This document shows positions 21,040 to 33,229 of a DNA stretch of 64,000 nt, piece by piece. The notes beneath the pieces are model-generated. The model ran no database searches. It was not told the origin of the DNA and saw only the letters and a list, made by a program, of their open reading frames with translations. The stretch covers positions 62,782,001-62,846,000 of the forward strand of contig CP136891.1 in assembly GCA_034359265.1 (NCBI GenBank). The letters run 5' to 3'. Made by a program: the position numbers and the translations under genes. Numbering within the stretch: the first letter of the stretch is position 1; each line of letters opens with the position of its first letter. The DNA is from Canna indica (Eukaryota; Streptophyta; Magnoliopsida; Zingiberales; Cannaceae).

Positions 21040-21760
21040 CAAAACTATTTCGGTATCATCTTCTAACTTGATTTGTTTTATCTTGGTTGAAGATTATGGT
21101 ACTATGCTTAATTCTAGTTGATTTCCGCTCTTGATATGAGTTTCAAAGATGTTTTTGATTTTTTAATTTTCGATCTATTCAGATACCTATGTAGCCTATA
21201 AAGGGCTAATGCGACCTTGCGGTTCTAAATCGTAGGCTCATTGTGACCTTTCGGTTTTCAACCAATAGAAAGGGTTAGAGATCTTAATTTTTAAATATTT
21301 CATATTTTGAGATCTCTTGATTTGTTTCGGATTCATGATAATTTATTTGAAACGAATTTCAAACTATTTAGCAAATTGAACTTTGAAAATGATACGTGAT
21401 TTTTCTCTTTGCTATTTGGTTTGGATTGCTTGCTAGTAGATTTATCTTCATTAAATCTACTAGTGAAGTCTACTTGCAAGTTGAGAATGTAAATGGAAGG
21501 TTATGCTATCATGAAAAAAATTGAAAAGTAAATGATAAATTTGTCAAAATTCTCTTGAAAGAGGTATGACTTTGACTTTTGTTAAAACCTTGCTTAATTA
21601 CCTCAATAATTATGCATAAATGATTTCTCTATTCTCATGATTGATTATGCATGATAAATATTTGAATTCTCATGAGTAGAAAAAATCTTGATAACTTAAC
21701 TTATTTCAAGATATCATGATATTTATGAAATCAGACTAGGTTGAAATTTTTCTTTACACC
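21040..21760 (+). mobile_element. Internal fragment of a third gag-only copia element, plus orientation
   Basis: It begins with sequence equivalent to the region 3' of gag in TG1 (TTCGGTATCATCTTCTAAC), then carries the conserved block in plus orientation (GCGACCTTGCGGTTCTAAAT, CGTAGGCTCATTGTGACC, 21180-21290) and AT-rich tail. Gag and LTR are absent. CACTA-6 inserted at its left edge. The LTR fragment at 12502-13066 has the same orientation and could belong to it; that is a guess. Confidence 0.65.
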
Positions 21761-22175
21761 CTGTTTGGATTGATGTTAAATGAGGGGAAAGGAAGGGAGG
21801 GGAATTTTTTCCCTTGTTTAGTTTTCTAATTTTAATGGAGGGGAAAGAAATTGGGGGAGAATTATTTACCTTGATTCCCTCCAAACCTCAATTTTCTTTC
21901 AACCCCGATTTGGGGTTGAATGGGAGTGAAAAAAATTGTAAACATTAGTCCAAAATAAATTTACAAAAGTACCATTATTATTTTAATACATATACAAGGT
22001 TTTATTTGATCACAGTGACCTATTCTCATCTCTATTGAATACGAAGGCAAAAAAAATCTCTCGTTCTCAATTTTTTCCCTCTATAGTATCTTTTGTCTAA
22101 TCAAAATATTTGTAGTCGGCCAAAAAAATCCTAATTTCTGTAGGAATAGAAATAGCAAAAAAAGAAAACATATAT
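21761..22175. other. MITE-like start and unassigned AT-rich sequence
   Basis: CCCTGTTTGGATTGATGTTA at about 21760 followed by polypurine GAGGGGAAAGGAAGGGAGG resembles the start of common plant MITEs, but no matching right end was seen. No coding sequence. Confidence 0.3.
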
Positions 22176-22253
22176 CACTACAAGAAAACAGACTTTCACC
22201 AACAAATAATTATCAACAAACTAATTTTGTTGGTATTACCAACAAACTAATTG
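22176..22253 (+). mobile_element. Orphan CACTA terminus of a third type
   Basis: CACTACAAGAAAACAGAC starts at 22176, followed by ACCAACAAA...TTTGTTGGT inverted motifs. CACTACAAGAAAA is a common plant CACTA end. After about 78 bases the sequence changes abruptly to copia LTR, so only the tip remains. Confidence 0.5.
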
Positions 22254-22856
22254 GTCAACCGATCGACCGCTACATCGACTGCTGCTTTCTCTCTATGGTC
22301 GGTCGACCGATGGGTCAACGACCCAGACGCAAGACTCTCGATCCTGCCTTCGGTCGACCAATCGACGCGATCTTGCATCTTCAATAAACGCAGGTCAGTC
22401 GATCGATTGGTCGACCCTAGGGCTACTGCCCATTTTTGGCCTCTGTCGGTCGATCGACCAGTCGATCGAAATGGCTACTGCCACTTTCCTTACCCTTGTC
22501 GGTCGATCGCCCGATCGACCGAACTTAGGTTGAATTGTATTTTTTAGCTGATTTCTTCCGCGCTTCATTTCCGGGATCCAACTTTTAACGAGCATCAACA
22601 TGGAGAGCTTTCATGTGATCTTTGAGCCCGTCCAATGCGACTTTGGTGCACTCGCCGATATTCGAGAAACTTCCACGACGAACCCGAGCGCTACGATTAA
22701 TGTCTTTTTGATTTCTGATTTCTTCGATCGAGGACATCGAACGCTACTGATATGGAACCTGAAGATATTCTCAATGAAATCATTAGTCCCATGTTTGTTA
22801 TCATCAAAACCATCAAAACCGAGATTTAGACTTAGGTTGAAAACCTAAAGCCAACA
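22254..22856 (-). mobile_element. 3' LTR of TG2, truncated
   Basis: It ends on the plus strand at AACCTAAAGCCAACA (22856), i.e. begins TGTTGGCTTTAGG in element orientation. It matches 35590-36147 throughout, including the palindrome array. The far half of the LTR is lost where the orphan CACTA tip adjoins. Confidence 0.8.
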
Positions 22857-22876
22857 ATCTCCCCCTTTTTGATGAT
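22857..22876 (-). promoter_or_regulatory. Polypurine tract of TG2
   Basis: On the minus strand ATCATCAAAAAGGGGGAGAT lies directly before the LTR start TGTTGGC, the standard plus-strand priming site of SIRE-type copia elements. It fixes the orientation and the 3' LTR edge. Confidence 0.88.
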
Positions 22877-23843
22877 GACAAACATCCTTGAGAAAATATA
22901 TATAATTAAAGCATAGAGGATATCAACTAAGGGATTTCTCCCCTTATCAACATGCATATTTATATAATTAAACTCCTCCTATCTATATGCATGGATTTCC
23001 TATATTTTCCTCCTTAATTTTCTCCCCCTTTATACCTATACTCTTCTCCATATTTCTTCCCCTTTTGACATCAATCAAAAAGGGCAAGAAACGTCAATTT
23101 TGTCAAAGGGATGAAAAACAAATAATTTTTCATGAAGTTGAGACTCTAAAAAATATTTTTCATAAAACATGAAAATCTCAACCAAGGGATGAAAAACAAA
23201 TAATTTGATATGAAACAAAATCATACATGATATAAAAAAATAGAGACAATTCAAAGGTATTTTATGTATGCACTCAAGTATGAATGTACTCATATCATTT
23301 TCATGATATTTTTAGTTTCATTCAAACTTTCAAAGTACAAAGATATAGTCATGTAAAATATGTATGTCAAGTTTGAAGAGAAACTAATGTCATTTAATCA
23401 AATATCAATTTAGCATGTTTTCATTTGAAATAAACATGAAAGACATGAAAATGCTAAGTCTCAAATTTTGCTATCTACTCATGTTTTTTCAAACTTAGGC
23501 ATTTGGACATCTAACATGAGATAATATAAGTCTATGAATCAAGTTTATAATTCACTTTGTTGACTTAGGTCAACCTATGCTTCAAGTTTTCAAAAAAAAT
23601 CAAACTTTTAAATCTATACAAAATCATATTTTTGATGAAAAACTTTGGTACCTATTTTTGGATGAGAATTTTTGATACCAAATATTGAATGGTCATTTGA
23701 AATACATGAATAAAATTTGAACTCAAAAGAATTTTCGAAGACCATTTTTCATCCTATATTGATTTTAATCAAAAGCTTATTTTTAGGTATCATTCAAGAT
23801 ATCAAAATCATTCCTAGAAATGATTTTACTCAAGAAATTGTAT
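22877..23843 (-). other. TG2 internal non-coding region, part 1
   Basis: AT-rich sequence with recurrent TACTCATG, AAACATGT and CAAGTTTGA phrases shared with 25668-26537, 31893-32880 and 14403-15240. No frame longer than chance and no pol motifs. Confidence 0.6.
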
Positions 23844-25667
23844 ATATACTAGAAATTGGTTCTTCAGCAACGGCCGCTCAAGTCGTTGCAAATATGTTGT
23901 ATCTGTAACGGCTTTCTAAAGGACACGTGAGCCGTTGCATATATTAATTACCTCAGCAACAGTGTTCTAACGAACAAGTGAGCTGTTGTTGATGATTAAC
24001 TTATCAGCAACGAACCAGAGGCCCTTCATTTACGCTGCTTGGGAGGCTATTTCCCGGGCGAGGTACAACAGGCAGCTGGGGCAGGCCCGGTCCTAGGCGA
24101 TGGCCCGAGCTGGGACCACTAACATCGTGAAGACTCGGGGATACGGCCCCGATTGAATTACTCCAGATATATGGGACCAGCTCGTGGCATTATGGTCGAC
24201 GGATCGATGGCAGGAGGTTTCTAGGACTGCGGCTAGAAACCGCATGTCGTGGGGAGGAGTGTGTCACACTGGCAGCTCGGTTGCATTTGCTGTGCACGCG
24301 AACCGTATGGTAAGTATACCTTAATTTTAATTATATATTTTATTTGTTACTCTGTGTACAAATTAATGTATTTGTTTTGTAAATGTAGACGACGGTGTTG
24401 GACGACGGGACTGTCCAGCGACCCTCCCCGATGGCGATGTTTGAGCGAACTCACCGTCGAGTGCATGGGACGGGGGAGTACGTCGACAACCGAGCTGCAT
24501 ACATTATGGTAAGTATATTTGTTTAAATTATTCATTATTTATTTATAATTTAAGTTTTATGAAAAAATTAAACAAAAAGTTAAACTCGAGTAGGAGACCT
24601 ACAGTCATACGGTGATACAGCGCGAAGGCACCCCCGAGGACTTTGACGCATGAGCGTGGGTCGAGGCTGCAGGTGGCTGGGACCATGGTCGCGTGTATGG
24701 TTTTGCAGATAGTGGTCATGCGCGAGCCGTGCTAGGCCCGCTTGGGGCACCGACCCCTCCGCATGCTGGTGAGTGGCCGTCCACCTCCAGGTCCAGTTCT
24801 GATCATAGTACCAGGATAAGGACACTAGAGGAGATGGTCGCGCATCAGAGTCAGATGATGGCGGAGATGCATGCTATGCTACGCAACATCTCAGCTCATA
24901 CTGGAGCAGGCATCCCCTCGGCATCATCTGATCTATCGTCCTCGAGTCAATCACGCTAGTGTACACCCAAGCACTCTAGACCCCGCCATATGATCCAGAC
25001 CATCCTCCATCGTCATCGTGAGATTTATTATTATTTTTTATATTGACTTTGTTACTTAGATACTATACTTGATTAATTTTTTTTGTTTGGATATTGATAC
25101 TTCAAATTTGCATTTGAATAGTATTTATACGATTGTGGATAATTATAAATATAAGTATAATTATTTTGATGTGTATCTGGGTGTATTTGTGATGTGTGAA
25201 TGAGTGTATGTTTGGGTGTGTGGGTGTGAGAGTTATGTATCAGATAATGTATCAATGTATCAAATGGAAATTTAGAATTTTAGATTTTTTCGGTTGCAGG
25301 TTATAGACATCAGCAACGGCTTTCCCACAGTCGTCCGTGGGAAAGCCGTTACTAAAAGTGTATTGTAAGCCATTGCTGATATCATACAACAACGACTTAG
25401 CAATGGTCTTTCACTAACAGGTTTGCTACGGACACGCGGGTCGTTGCTAATAATTATTATCAGCAACGGAACCGGGTCTATGGAAAACCCGTTGCTGATA
25501 ATATTATTAGTAACGACGCGAGCCGCCGTTGCTGATCTGTTGCTAAATTATCAGCAACGCGTCTTTCTGCCACGACTCTGTTGCAACGGTTGGGGCCATT
25601 GCAAGCCGTTGCTGATGGTTTTCAGCAACAGCTTCAGCCGTTGTTGATGTCCATTATTCCAGTAGTG
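23844..25667 (+). mobile_element. CACTA-4, small subfamily A derivative, 1824 bp
   Basis: The right end TTCCAGTAGTG (25667) is followed by TAT. The left end is mutated (ATATACTAGAAATTGG from 23844) and is preceded by TAT, so the 3-bp duplication agrees. Subterminal repeats lie at 23865-24010 and 25305-25655. The left repeats run straight into TNPA exon 3 at about 24010, so leader, TNPD and TNPA exons 1-2 are deleted. Confidence 0.88.
24010..25021 (+). pseudogene. TNPA-like gene remnant (exons 3-5) of CACTA-4
   Basis: Exon 3 from about 24010 (RPFIYAAWEAISRARYN) to 24309, exon 4 24389-24508, exon 5 24594-25021 ending TGA. Splice sites are kept (GTAAGT donors; TGTAG and GAGTAG acceptors). Stops replace residues in exon 3 (two near 24093 and 24154) and exon 5 (TGA near 24651). 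Exon 5 lacks the ARQTEIME segment seen in CACTA-2 and also carries later frameshifting changes. Confidence 0.8.
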
Positions 25668-26555
25668 TATGAATGATATTAGAAATGGAATCCAAATTGT
25701 ATACATGAGTTTTCATTTGAAGTTTTTGAAGAAAGATCAAAGTATCGAAAGGTTTGATATCTCAAATAAGTGATACTTTGAGTTTTCGAAATATAACTTC
25801 AAAATTCCAGTATAAATTAGATTATTGATGAAACTTTTTGAAATTTTTACTGATAAAACTAGATTTTTCAGTGAACGTGTAGTTTCAAGAATCATTTAAA
25901 AAGAATTTTTCTATATTTTCTTAAAAATAACTGAAATTGCTACCAAATGTAGGTTGAAATGATATTTTTGTAATTTTCAGTTATTCTTAAAACTTCTTCA
26001 ATTTTCATTCAAACTTTCATGACACCACATGATGGTCATGTAAAGAGCATATGTAAGTTTGAAATGAAAATTATGTCCTTATGTCAAGATATCAACCTAG
26101 CATGGTTTCATTCAAAACTAAACTAGTTTTTATGAAACTTGCTAAGTTTAAATCTTAACATTTACTCATGATTTTTCAAATTTAACCATATGGATACCTA
26201 ACATGAGTAACTCTAAACATGTTCCACAAATATGAGTTGAGAATTAGACCTTTAAGTCAACTTGTTGACTTGGGTCAACATGGTTCAAAAAGAGGTAACA
26301 TGAATTGACCTCTATTGTCATTTTATCCACATCCATTTGAATTTTTCACTCTAAGTGCATGGAAACATGTCATACCTATTCCTAAACATGTTTATGAAGT
26401 TTTGGACTTAAAATGAAATATCGAAGTCAATTTATTGACTTGAGTCAAACCTTTCCAAGTTAAGTCCTCTAAAGTAAGATACCAATTGTGTTTGTTCATC
26501 TAAACATGAATTTTCAAGTTTTAAATATCTAGACTCATGTAATATTAAGGGTGAG

Positions 26556-26745
26556 CAGAATTATCCGATTTACCGAAACCGAACCGAAACCGACCGAACC
26601 GAACCCGAATTTACCGAACCGAATTTACCGAATTAATTTCGGTTCAGTTTTCGGTTAATTTTTTCCGGGATTTCGGTTTTCGGTTCGGTTCGGTTAATTT
26701 ACCGTAAAAAATCGGTTTTTACCGAATTAACCGAAATTAAAAAAA
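26556..26745. repeat. Left hAT subterminal ACCGAA repeats
   Basis: ACCGAAACCGAACCGAAACC then many further CCGAA/TTCGG units in both directions. The right counterpart is 31705-31875. Confidence 0.85.
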
Positions 26746-26915
26746 ATTACCATTTTACCCCCAACAATTCAATTAATGACATCTGTATCCCAAAGACTAT
26801 TAGCTGGTATTCTGGTAAGTCATTTCCGTGGTTCGGTTAAATCCGATACCCGCATACCCACTCGCCCCGCCGCCCGACCCGATTCCTAATCCTAACCTAA
26901 ATACCTAATGTAGTA

Positions 26916-27871
26916 ATGTTCTCGATACAGTCGACACTCGACACTTCGACAGACTCGAATTCACTCGACTCTCTCCGACTCTCCGTCTCTACTCTCTCGC
27001 ACAGTCGCACTCGACTCTCATCTGCTCATCAGCCGGCCCTAACTACACAGGCGGGCGACGCCGGGGCGAACACAGGCTACGCAGCGTCGCAGACTCGCAG
27101 CGTCGGCAGCGACGGCAGCCCGATCGGTCGGCACTCGCCAAGTTGCCTCCTCACCCCCAAATTGAAATCGCATTCGCCAAGTCGCCTCCCCCCCAAATCG
27201 GCCCTCGCCAAATCGCCAGGACTCCAGGCCAGCGGCAGTAGGGGACTAGGGGTGAGCATCTACTTCCCGGGGCATCCGACATCCGAGTATCCGACATCCT
27301 CAATTCCTCATCAGCCGACAGCCGACAGCCGGTCTTCAATCTTAAGCAAGGTTAAATTTTTAAAATACCTAGTTGATTTGTATTTTTGATTCTTGTTGCT
27401 AGCATCTTGCCATCTTTGATTCTTTGATTTGTATTTCCGATTCTTGATTTCTTGTTGCCATTTTCACGTGAAAGTAAAGTATTATCCTTATGTGAGTATG
27501 TGAGTAACCAACACAAAGTATTATTCTTGTTGCTAAATCTACTTGATGTTGAGTGTAGATTTCAAGTCGGATTTAATAAATCTGTGTAGATTTAATCACT
27601 TACTATTTTCGGTTAGATTTAATTAGTAGTCTGTGTAGATTTAATTAGTAAGTAGTAAGTAGATTTAATAAATCTACTTGATAGTAGTCTGTGTAGTCGT
27701 GTAGAAATGTAGAATGTTTCATTATAAGTTTATAACAGTAGATTTGTTTCATTATAACAGTAGATTTGTACGGGTGTGTTTCATTATAACTTGCAAGTAT
27801 CTTGTTTTCATTATAGCAGCTTGCTTTTACTATTTATATCAAGTTTTGTATTGAATGGAAATAAATATTAG
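26916..27871 (+). promoter_or_regulatory. hAT 5' leader with probable intron
   Basis: A GC-richer stretch (26916-27345) ends in TTAAGCAAG followed by GTTAAAT, a possible donor at 27350. AT-rich sequence then runs to AATATTAG directly before the transposase ATG at 27872. The long ORF over 26916-27389 is low-complexity Ser/Pro-rich and has no family resemblance, so I treat it as leader. Confidence 0.45.
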
Positions 27872-29974
27872 ATGTCCAACTCTCAAGAAGAGGCAGAATC
27901 AAATACAGTAGCAGCAGTAGCACAACCAATATCTACACCCGCAAGCGATGAAAGCGGCAATGAAATCGGAAACACAACATTGCCGCCAAAAGGCCCAAAA
28001 CAAAGGTCAAAAGTGTGGGAATACTTTGAAGTTTATGTTGATAAAGAGAAAGGGGAAATCAAAGGCAAGTGCAAGTATTGTCAGAAAGAATATGCTGCAG
28101 ATACAAAGAAAAATGGGACAAGTGGACTCAATTACCATGTGAAAACGTGTAAGAAGATACCGGGGAATGAAGATAAAACACAATCACAGTTGTCTTTGCA
28201 ACCATCGGGAGATGATGAAAGTACGGGTATGTTATCTACTTGGAAGTTTGATCAAGTTGCTATTAGAAAAAGTCTTGCACGCATGATAATTGTTGATGAG
28301 TTGCCATTTAAATTTGTTGAATGTGAAGGCTTTAAAGAGTTTATGCATAATGCATGTCCTAGATTTAAATTCCCTTCAAGATGGACTGTATCACGTGATT
28401 GTTTTCAGTTATATATTGATGAAAGGTTGAAGCTGAAACATTATTTGAAAAATAATGATCAACGAATTTCCATAACAACTGACACATGGACATCCATTCA
28501 ACAAATCAATTACATATGCATCACAGCTCATTTCATTGATAGGGATTAGAAGCTGCACAAATTTTTTTTAAATTTTTGTCCAATTTCTAGTCATAAGGGT
28601 GAATCTATTGGTAGGGCAATAGAGACATGCTTACTAGAGTGGGGGATAGATAAAGTGTTCACTATTACAGTAGACAATGCCAGTTCAAATGATGTGGCTG
28701 TTGAGCACTTGAAGCGAAAATTTATTAACTGGGGGACTACTATTGCAAATGGCAAGTACTTACACATGAGGTGCATAGCTCATATAATTAACTTGATTGT
28801 GCAAGATGGCTTAAAGGACTTGGATCCTGCAATTAGGTGGGTCAGGGAGGCAGTGAAATATATTAGAAGTTCTCCAGCCAGGCTTAAGAAATTCAAGGAG
28901 TGTGCTGATTCAGTGCAAGTTGAATGTAAGAGTACATTGTGTTTAGATGTGTGTACTAGATGGAATTCCACTTACTTGATGTTGAGTGTAGCTGAGAGGT
29001 ATGAGAAGGCATTTGAAAGATTTGAATTAGAAGATCTATACTTCGGAGTTGAGGTAGATGCAAATTCAAAGAGTTTCGTGGATTGGGATGTCGTGAGGAG
29101 AACGATCACTATGCTAGGGCTTTTTTATGATACCACAATACGTGTTTCTGGTTCATTATATGTTACATCTAACACATTTTGGACTGAAATTAGTGACCTA
29201 CTCAGCGCAATCCTAGAATGGACTCGAAGCGATGATTCAAATGTGAAGGGAATGGGTACAAAGATGAAGGCAAAGTTTGACAAATATTGGGGAAACGTTG
29301 ATCGAATGAATAAAATCATTTTCTTCGCTGTTGTACTTGATCCTCGTGAGAAATTCATGGCAATGGAAGTTTCTTTTTGTGATATTTATGGTGAAAATGA
29401 AGGGACTGAACTATTTGAAAGAGTGAAGATGTCACTTTATGACATTTTCAAGGAGTACAAGAATATGTTACAAATTGAGAGTGGTCATTCAAGTGAAACA
29501 AGTCCATCAAGCAATCCTTCAAGTAATGAATCGGTTGGTAATAGACCAAGAGGACATTACAAGTTAATTGCCAAGAAACGAAGAATTGAGAGTGGACATG
29601 TTCATGCAAAGTCTGAACTTGATATCTACTTAGATGAGGCACTGCAGGAAGATAAGGATGATTTTGATATTCTGAAGTGGTGGAAGCTTAATTCCGAGAG
29701 ATTTCCGATCCTCTCACACATGGCTCGACATATCTTGGCTGTTCCTATATCCACAGTGGCTTCCGAATCTACCTTTAGTGCTGGCGGGAGGGTTCTAGAT
29801 CCATTTAGAAGTTCTTTGACTCCGAAGATGGTTGAGTCTTTGATATGTGCACAAGATTGGATTCGGAAGTCTAATGGATTGAATGTTGAAGAAGATATCA
29901 CAGAAGTTGAGAAGTTTGAAAATGGTAGTATGGTACTCTATTTTTATATATATTCTTTTATATATTCTGTTTAA
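27872..29974 (+). pseudogene. hAT transposase (BED zinc finger, RICESLEEPER-like), one premature stop
   Basis: About 700 codons in a single frame. A BED finger lies at residues 45-95 (Cys67, Cys70, His89, Cys93). The catalytic core follows with TTDTWTS (about 213-219) and TVDNASSND (about 264), then CIAHIINLIV and TRWNSTYLML. A DUF4413-like part has MKAKFDKYWGN and VVLDPREKF. The C-terminal dimerisation domain (about 585-670) has ELDIYLDEAL, FDILKWWKLNSERFPILSHM, ISTVASESTFSAGGRV and LTPKMVESLICAQDW. The only defect seen is TAG at 28547-28549, where relatives have Trp (TGG). The 3' end may be spliced, since GGTAGT follows ENG near 29923. Such proteins include domesticated plant genes, but the intact ends and duplication show this is a transposon copy. 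Confidence 0.93.
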
Positions 29975-31704
29975 TTTTATGTGCATATTATTAATTGAAT
30001 ATGTTTGTCTATTTGAAAAAATTAGATTTGCCAATTATTGGATTGAGTATAGTTGGCTCGAGTGCGGTTACAAATTGAAGAGTTTTAACTCGGTGACTCA
30101 GTGAGTTTTTGTTTAAGTGTATAGCTTGTGGTTAATCGAAATTAATTAATTAATTTTTATAAAATCTTGCTGTTTATAAAATTAATTTTTAAATGGTTGC
30201 TTACAGGTTACTTGGTTACTGGTTAGGTTGCTGAGATGACTGAGAATGGTTGGTTACTTGGTTGGTATTTAGTTCATTGCAATCAAATGTTTACTTTAGT
30301 ATATACTTGTTCCCGTCGTGGTGAATGATGATTGGTTTATATATATATGGTAATATTAATTAAGGTTTTTGACGGCACTTTATGCTTGGTCAAGTGAAAG
30401 CTTAAGAAATGTTGAATCTTTGGTAGAGAAGAGAAAGTGTAGTTCAAAATAAACAGGAGTTTACTGCTTTACCTACACCACCAACAAGGCAACAACCTAA
30501 ACTTGATCATTAACTTTTAAGACTGACCATTAAGACTGACCACCAACAAGGCAACAGGAGTTTACTGCTTTCTCTTTCTTTTTTTTGGCATGACCATTGG
30601 ATACCTTAATTTGTTTCACTCAAACTAAAAATAGACAAGATATATGTGTATAAATTAGGTAGATATATATTTAGCAAGCTAGTCGCATGAATACTAAACC
30701 TATCAGTTCACAGTCTTTAAAATGTTGGACCACATATATATATTGGACAAATTAACCTTAAAGAGACCACCATTACCCAGATTAGATCCATGGAAGCTAG
30801 GAAATGAGGTAAATAACCAAATTGAGCTTAATTCGTAAAAGCATTATAGCATAGATTGTAACTGATCATCTCTCCATAACTTAACTATTACGCTACATCG
30901 ACTCATGTTTTTTTAAGCCTGTAGTATTCATGCATGGAACGTCAAGTTTTTCATTAATTTACAGGTACATATAAACACATTTGTTAGGGTGTCTTTGTCA
31001 TTGCCCTTAATTTCTTTATGTTGTTCTATAAAACATATTTGAATTCTGAGCTTACAGTGCATGTTGATGTCAATAGACAATAGTTCATGTCATTGTATAT
31101 TTGTATGGCTGAAACTATTAAATGAAAGTGATATGTCTTCTTAATTTATTGGGTGCATAGATTAATAATTTTTGATAACTCATCATGAGATGTACTATTT
31201 TCTATATATGTTTTATTTGCTAACTTGCTTTATTTTCTACTACTGCAAGGGTAATGGTGGATATCTCAATTGATGCTTGAGTAATGAGTAAGATCTAAAC
31301 TTTGAAGTATGAAAATATCCTTGGAAGAAACTTTGAAGTGTCAACTGTCAAGTGTGGAAACTGGAAACTGTCAAATTTGTTAATTAAGCTTGTTGTAAGA
31401 TCAAATTTGTAAGCTTATGGAAACTGAAAACTGGAAGCTTGTTGGATAAGCTTGAGTAGATCAAATTTGTTCACTTGTTGTAAAGCTTAATATGTTGTAA
31501 GCTTAAACTATTATTGGATAAGCTTAAGTAAGCTTAAACTATTTTTCACTTAAACAGTTAAACTATTTGTAAGCTTAATCTGTTGTAAGCTTAATTTGTT
31601 GTTCACTTGTTCTGTATTATTGGATAATATTTATGTTTTATGTATTTTCTGTTTTATGTTTTAAATTCTCTGTTTTAAATTCACTTGTTCTGTTTTATGT
31701 ATTA
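29975..31704. other. hAT 3' non-coding region
   Basis: AT-rich, with GTAAGCTTAA-type short repeats at 31390-31610. No coding region recognised. Confidence 0.5.
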
Positions 31705-31875
31705 TTGGATAATTCTCGGTTAATTCGGTCGGTTAACCGAACCGAACCGAAATTTTTCGGTTAATTCGGTCGGTTAACCGAAAAATTCGGTTCGGTAAAC
31801 GGTAAAGTTTTTGGTGAAATCTCGGTTCGGTTAACCGACCGGTCGGTTCGGTTAATTTACCGAACCGACCGATGC
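31705..31875. repeat. Right hAT subterminal TTCGGT repeats
   Basis: GGTTAATTCGGTCGGTTAAC units in direct and inverted order, matching the reverse complement of the left subterminal region. Confidence 0.85.
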
Positions 31876-31892
31876 TCACCCCTATGTAATAT

Positions 31893-33229
31893 GTGTATCT
31901 AAACATGTTCATTTGGTGTTTACTCAAAAAGAGGTTTGTAATGAAGAATTTAACCTAGTTCAATTTCATAAATATCATGAAATGAGCTAAGTTATCAAGA
32001 TTTTTCTTACTCATGAAACTTCAAACATTTATCATACAAAATCAATCATGAGTATATAGAGACATCATTAAAACATGAATATTCAATCATTATGCTAAGA
32101 TTTTTGTAAAATTAAATTCATACATTTTTCTTGAAAATTTGCCCAACTTTTCATTTCATTTTTCATTTTATTTTAGATAGTGTAGCTTTTCAATTCTTAA
32201 CTTGCACGTAGACTTCATTAGTATCATAATGAAATAATATGCCTATTAGCAAGCTAGCATACTAAATAGCAAGGTTCAATGAAAAGTTTTATTTTAAAAT
32301 CTTAACATATGCTAGATAGTAAAGATTCATTTTAAATGAGTTGTCATGATATCAAAAAGAATCTAAGAGATCCTAAGATGTGAAACATTTGAGGAATAAG
32401 GTCTCTAACCATGTTTAACTAGTTTGGACTTACAAGAAGGTATCTAATAATGAATACCAACCTAGAGCAAGTTTTATTTGATGAAATTTGCCTAAGTGCT
32501 AAAATTCTACTTACTCATGAGAAATCAAGGATCTTACATATAATTACCATCATGAGTATAGAGACATAGTTTAAGCCTAGACATTGAGGTATAACACTAA
32601 GATTTTGAATTTATCAAAGTTATACCCTATTCATGATAATTTGTCAAACTAATCTTTTTCTTCCTAATTAGCCTTCCTAAAAACTTATAACTTGCAAGTA
32701 AGCTACACTAATATTTTTTGAGAAAATATAGCTACTTAGCAAGCTAACTCAACCAAAAAGCAAAAAGATGCATCAAGTATCATTATCAAATATCACTTTG
32801 CTAAATGGTTTCAAATTCATTTCAAAATGAAATCGAATGATATTAAAACGAAGTTTAAGAGATCACAAGAGTAATAAATGAAAAATATAATCTCCAACCC
32901 TTCCTATTGGTTGAAAACCGAAAGCCACAATTAGCCTACGATTTAAAATCGCAAGGTCGCTTGGGCCCATTACAGGCCACATAGGTCTCCGAGGAGATCG
33001 AAGATCAAAAAATCAAAAATCATTCAAAATATATTAAGAGTGGGGAAAATCTACTAATATTAAGCATATATCAAACTCCAACTATAATTTTAAGCAATGA
33101 GATATAGGAGATGATACCGGAATAGTTTTGATGCCAACTTTACCTAAGGCATCAAGGTAGCTTGAAGTTGCAACCAAGGAAGGATTCATCATTCAAGTCC
33201 ATGGTCAACTTCAATACACCACTTCTCAT
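31893..33229 (-). other. TG2 internal non-coding region, part 2
   Basis: It continues the AT-rich region beyond the hAT element. Two stretches (32440-32580 and 31970-32090) repeat each other loosely. The conserved block lies at 32885-33005: ACCTATGTGGCCTGTAATGG, AAATCGTAGGCTAATTG and CCAATAGGAAGGG on the minus strand. No pol frame. Confidence 0.65.

Larger units (their letters stand above)
26546..31884 (+). mobile_element. Complete hAT transposon, 5339 bp, RICESLEEPER-like
   Basis: Both ends are defined: TAAGGGTGAGCA at 26546 and, inverted, TAGGGGTGAGCA ending at 31884. They are flanked by a perfect 8-bp duplication TGTAATAT (26538-26545 and 31885-31892), the hAT length. Subterminal regions (26556-26745 and 31705-31875) are dense arrays of ACCGAA/TTCGGT. 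It encodes one hAT transposase with a single in-frame stop. It lies in the internal region of TG2. Confidence 0.95.

Noticed and set aside
26916..27389. 157-aa Ser/Pro-rich ORF upstream of the hAT transposase
   Set aside because: Compositionally biased, no known domain, ends just past a likely splice donor. Best read as the leader of the transposase transcript.
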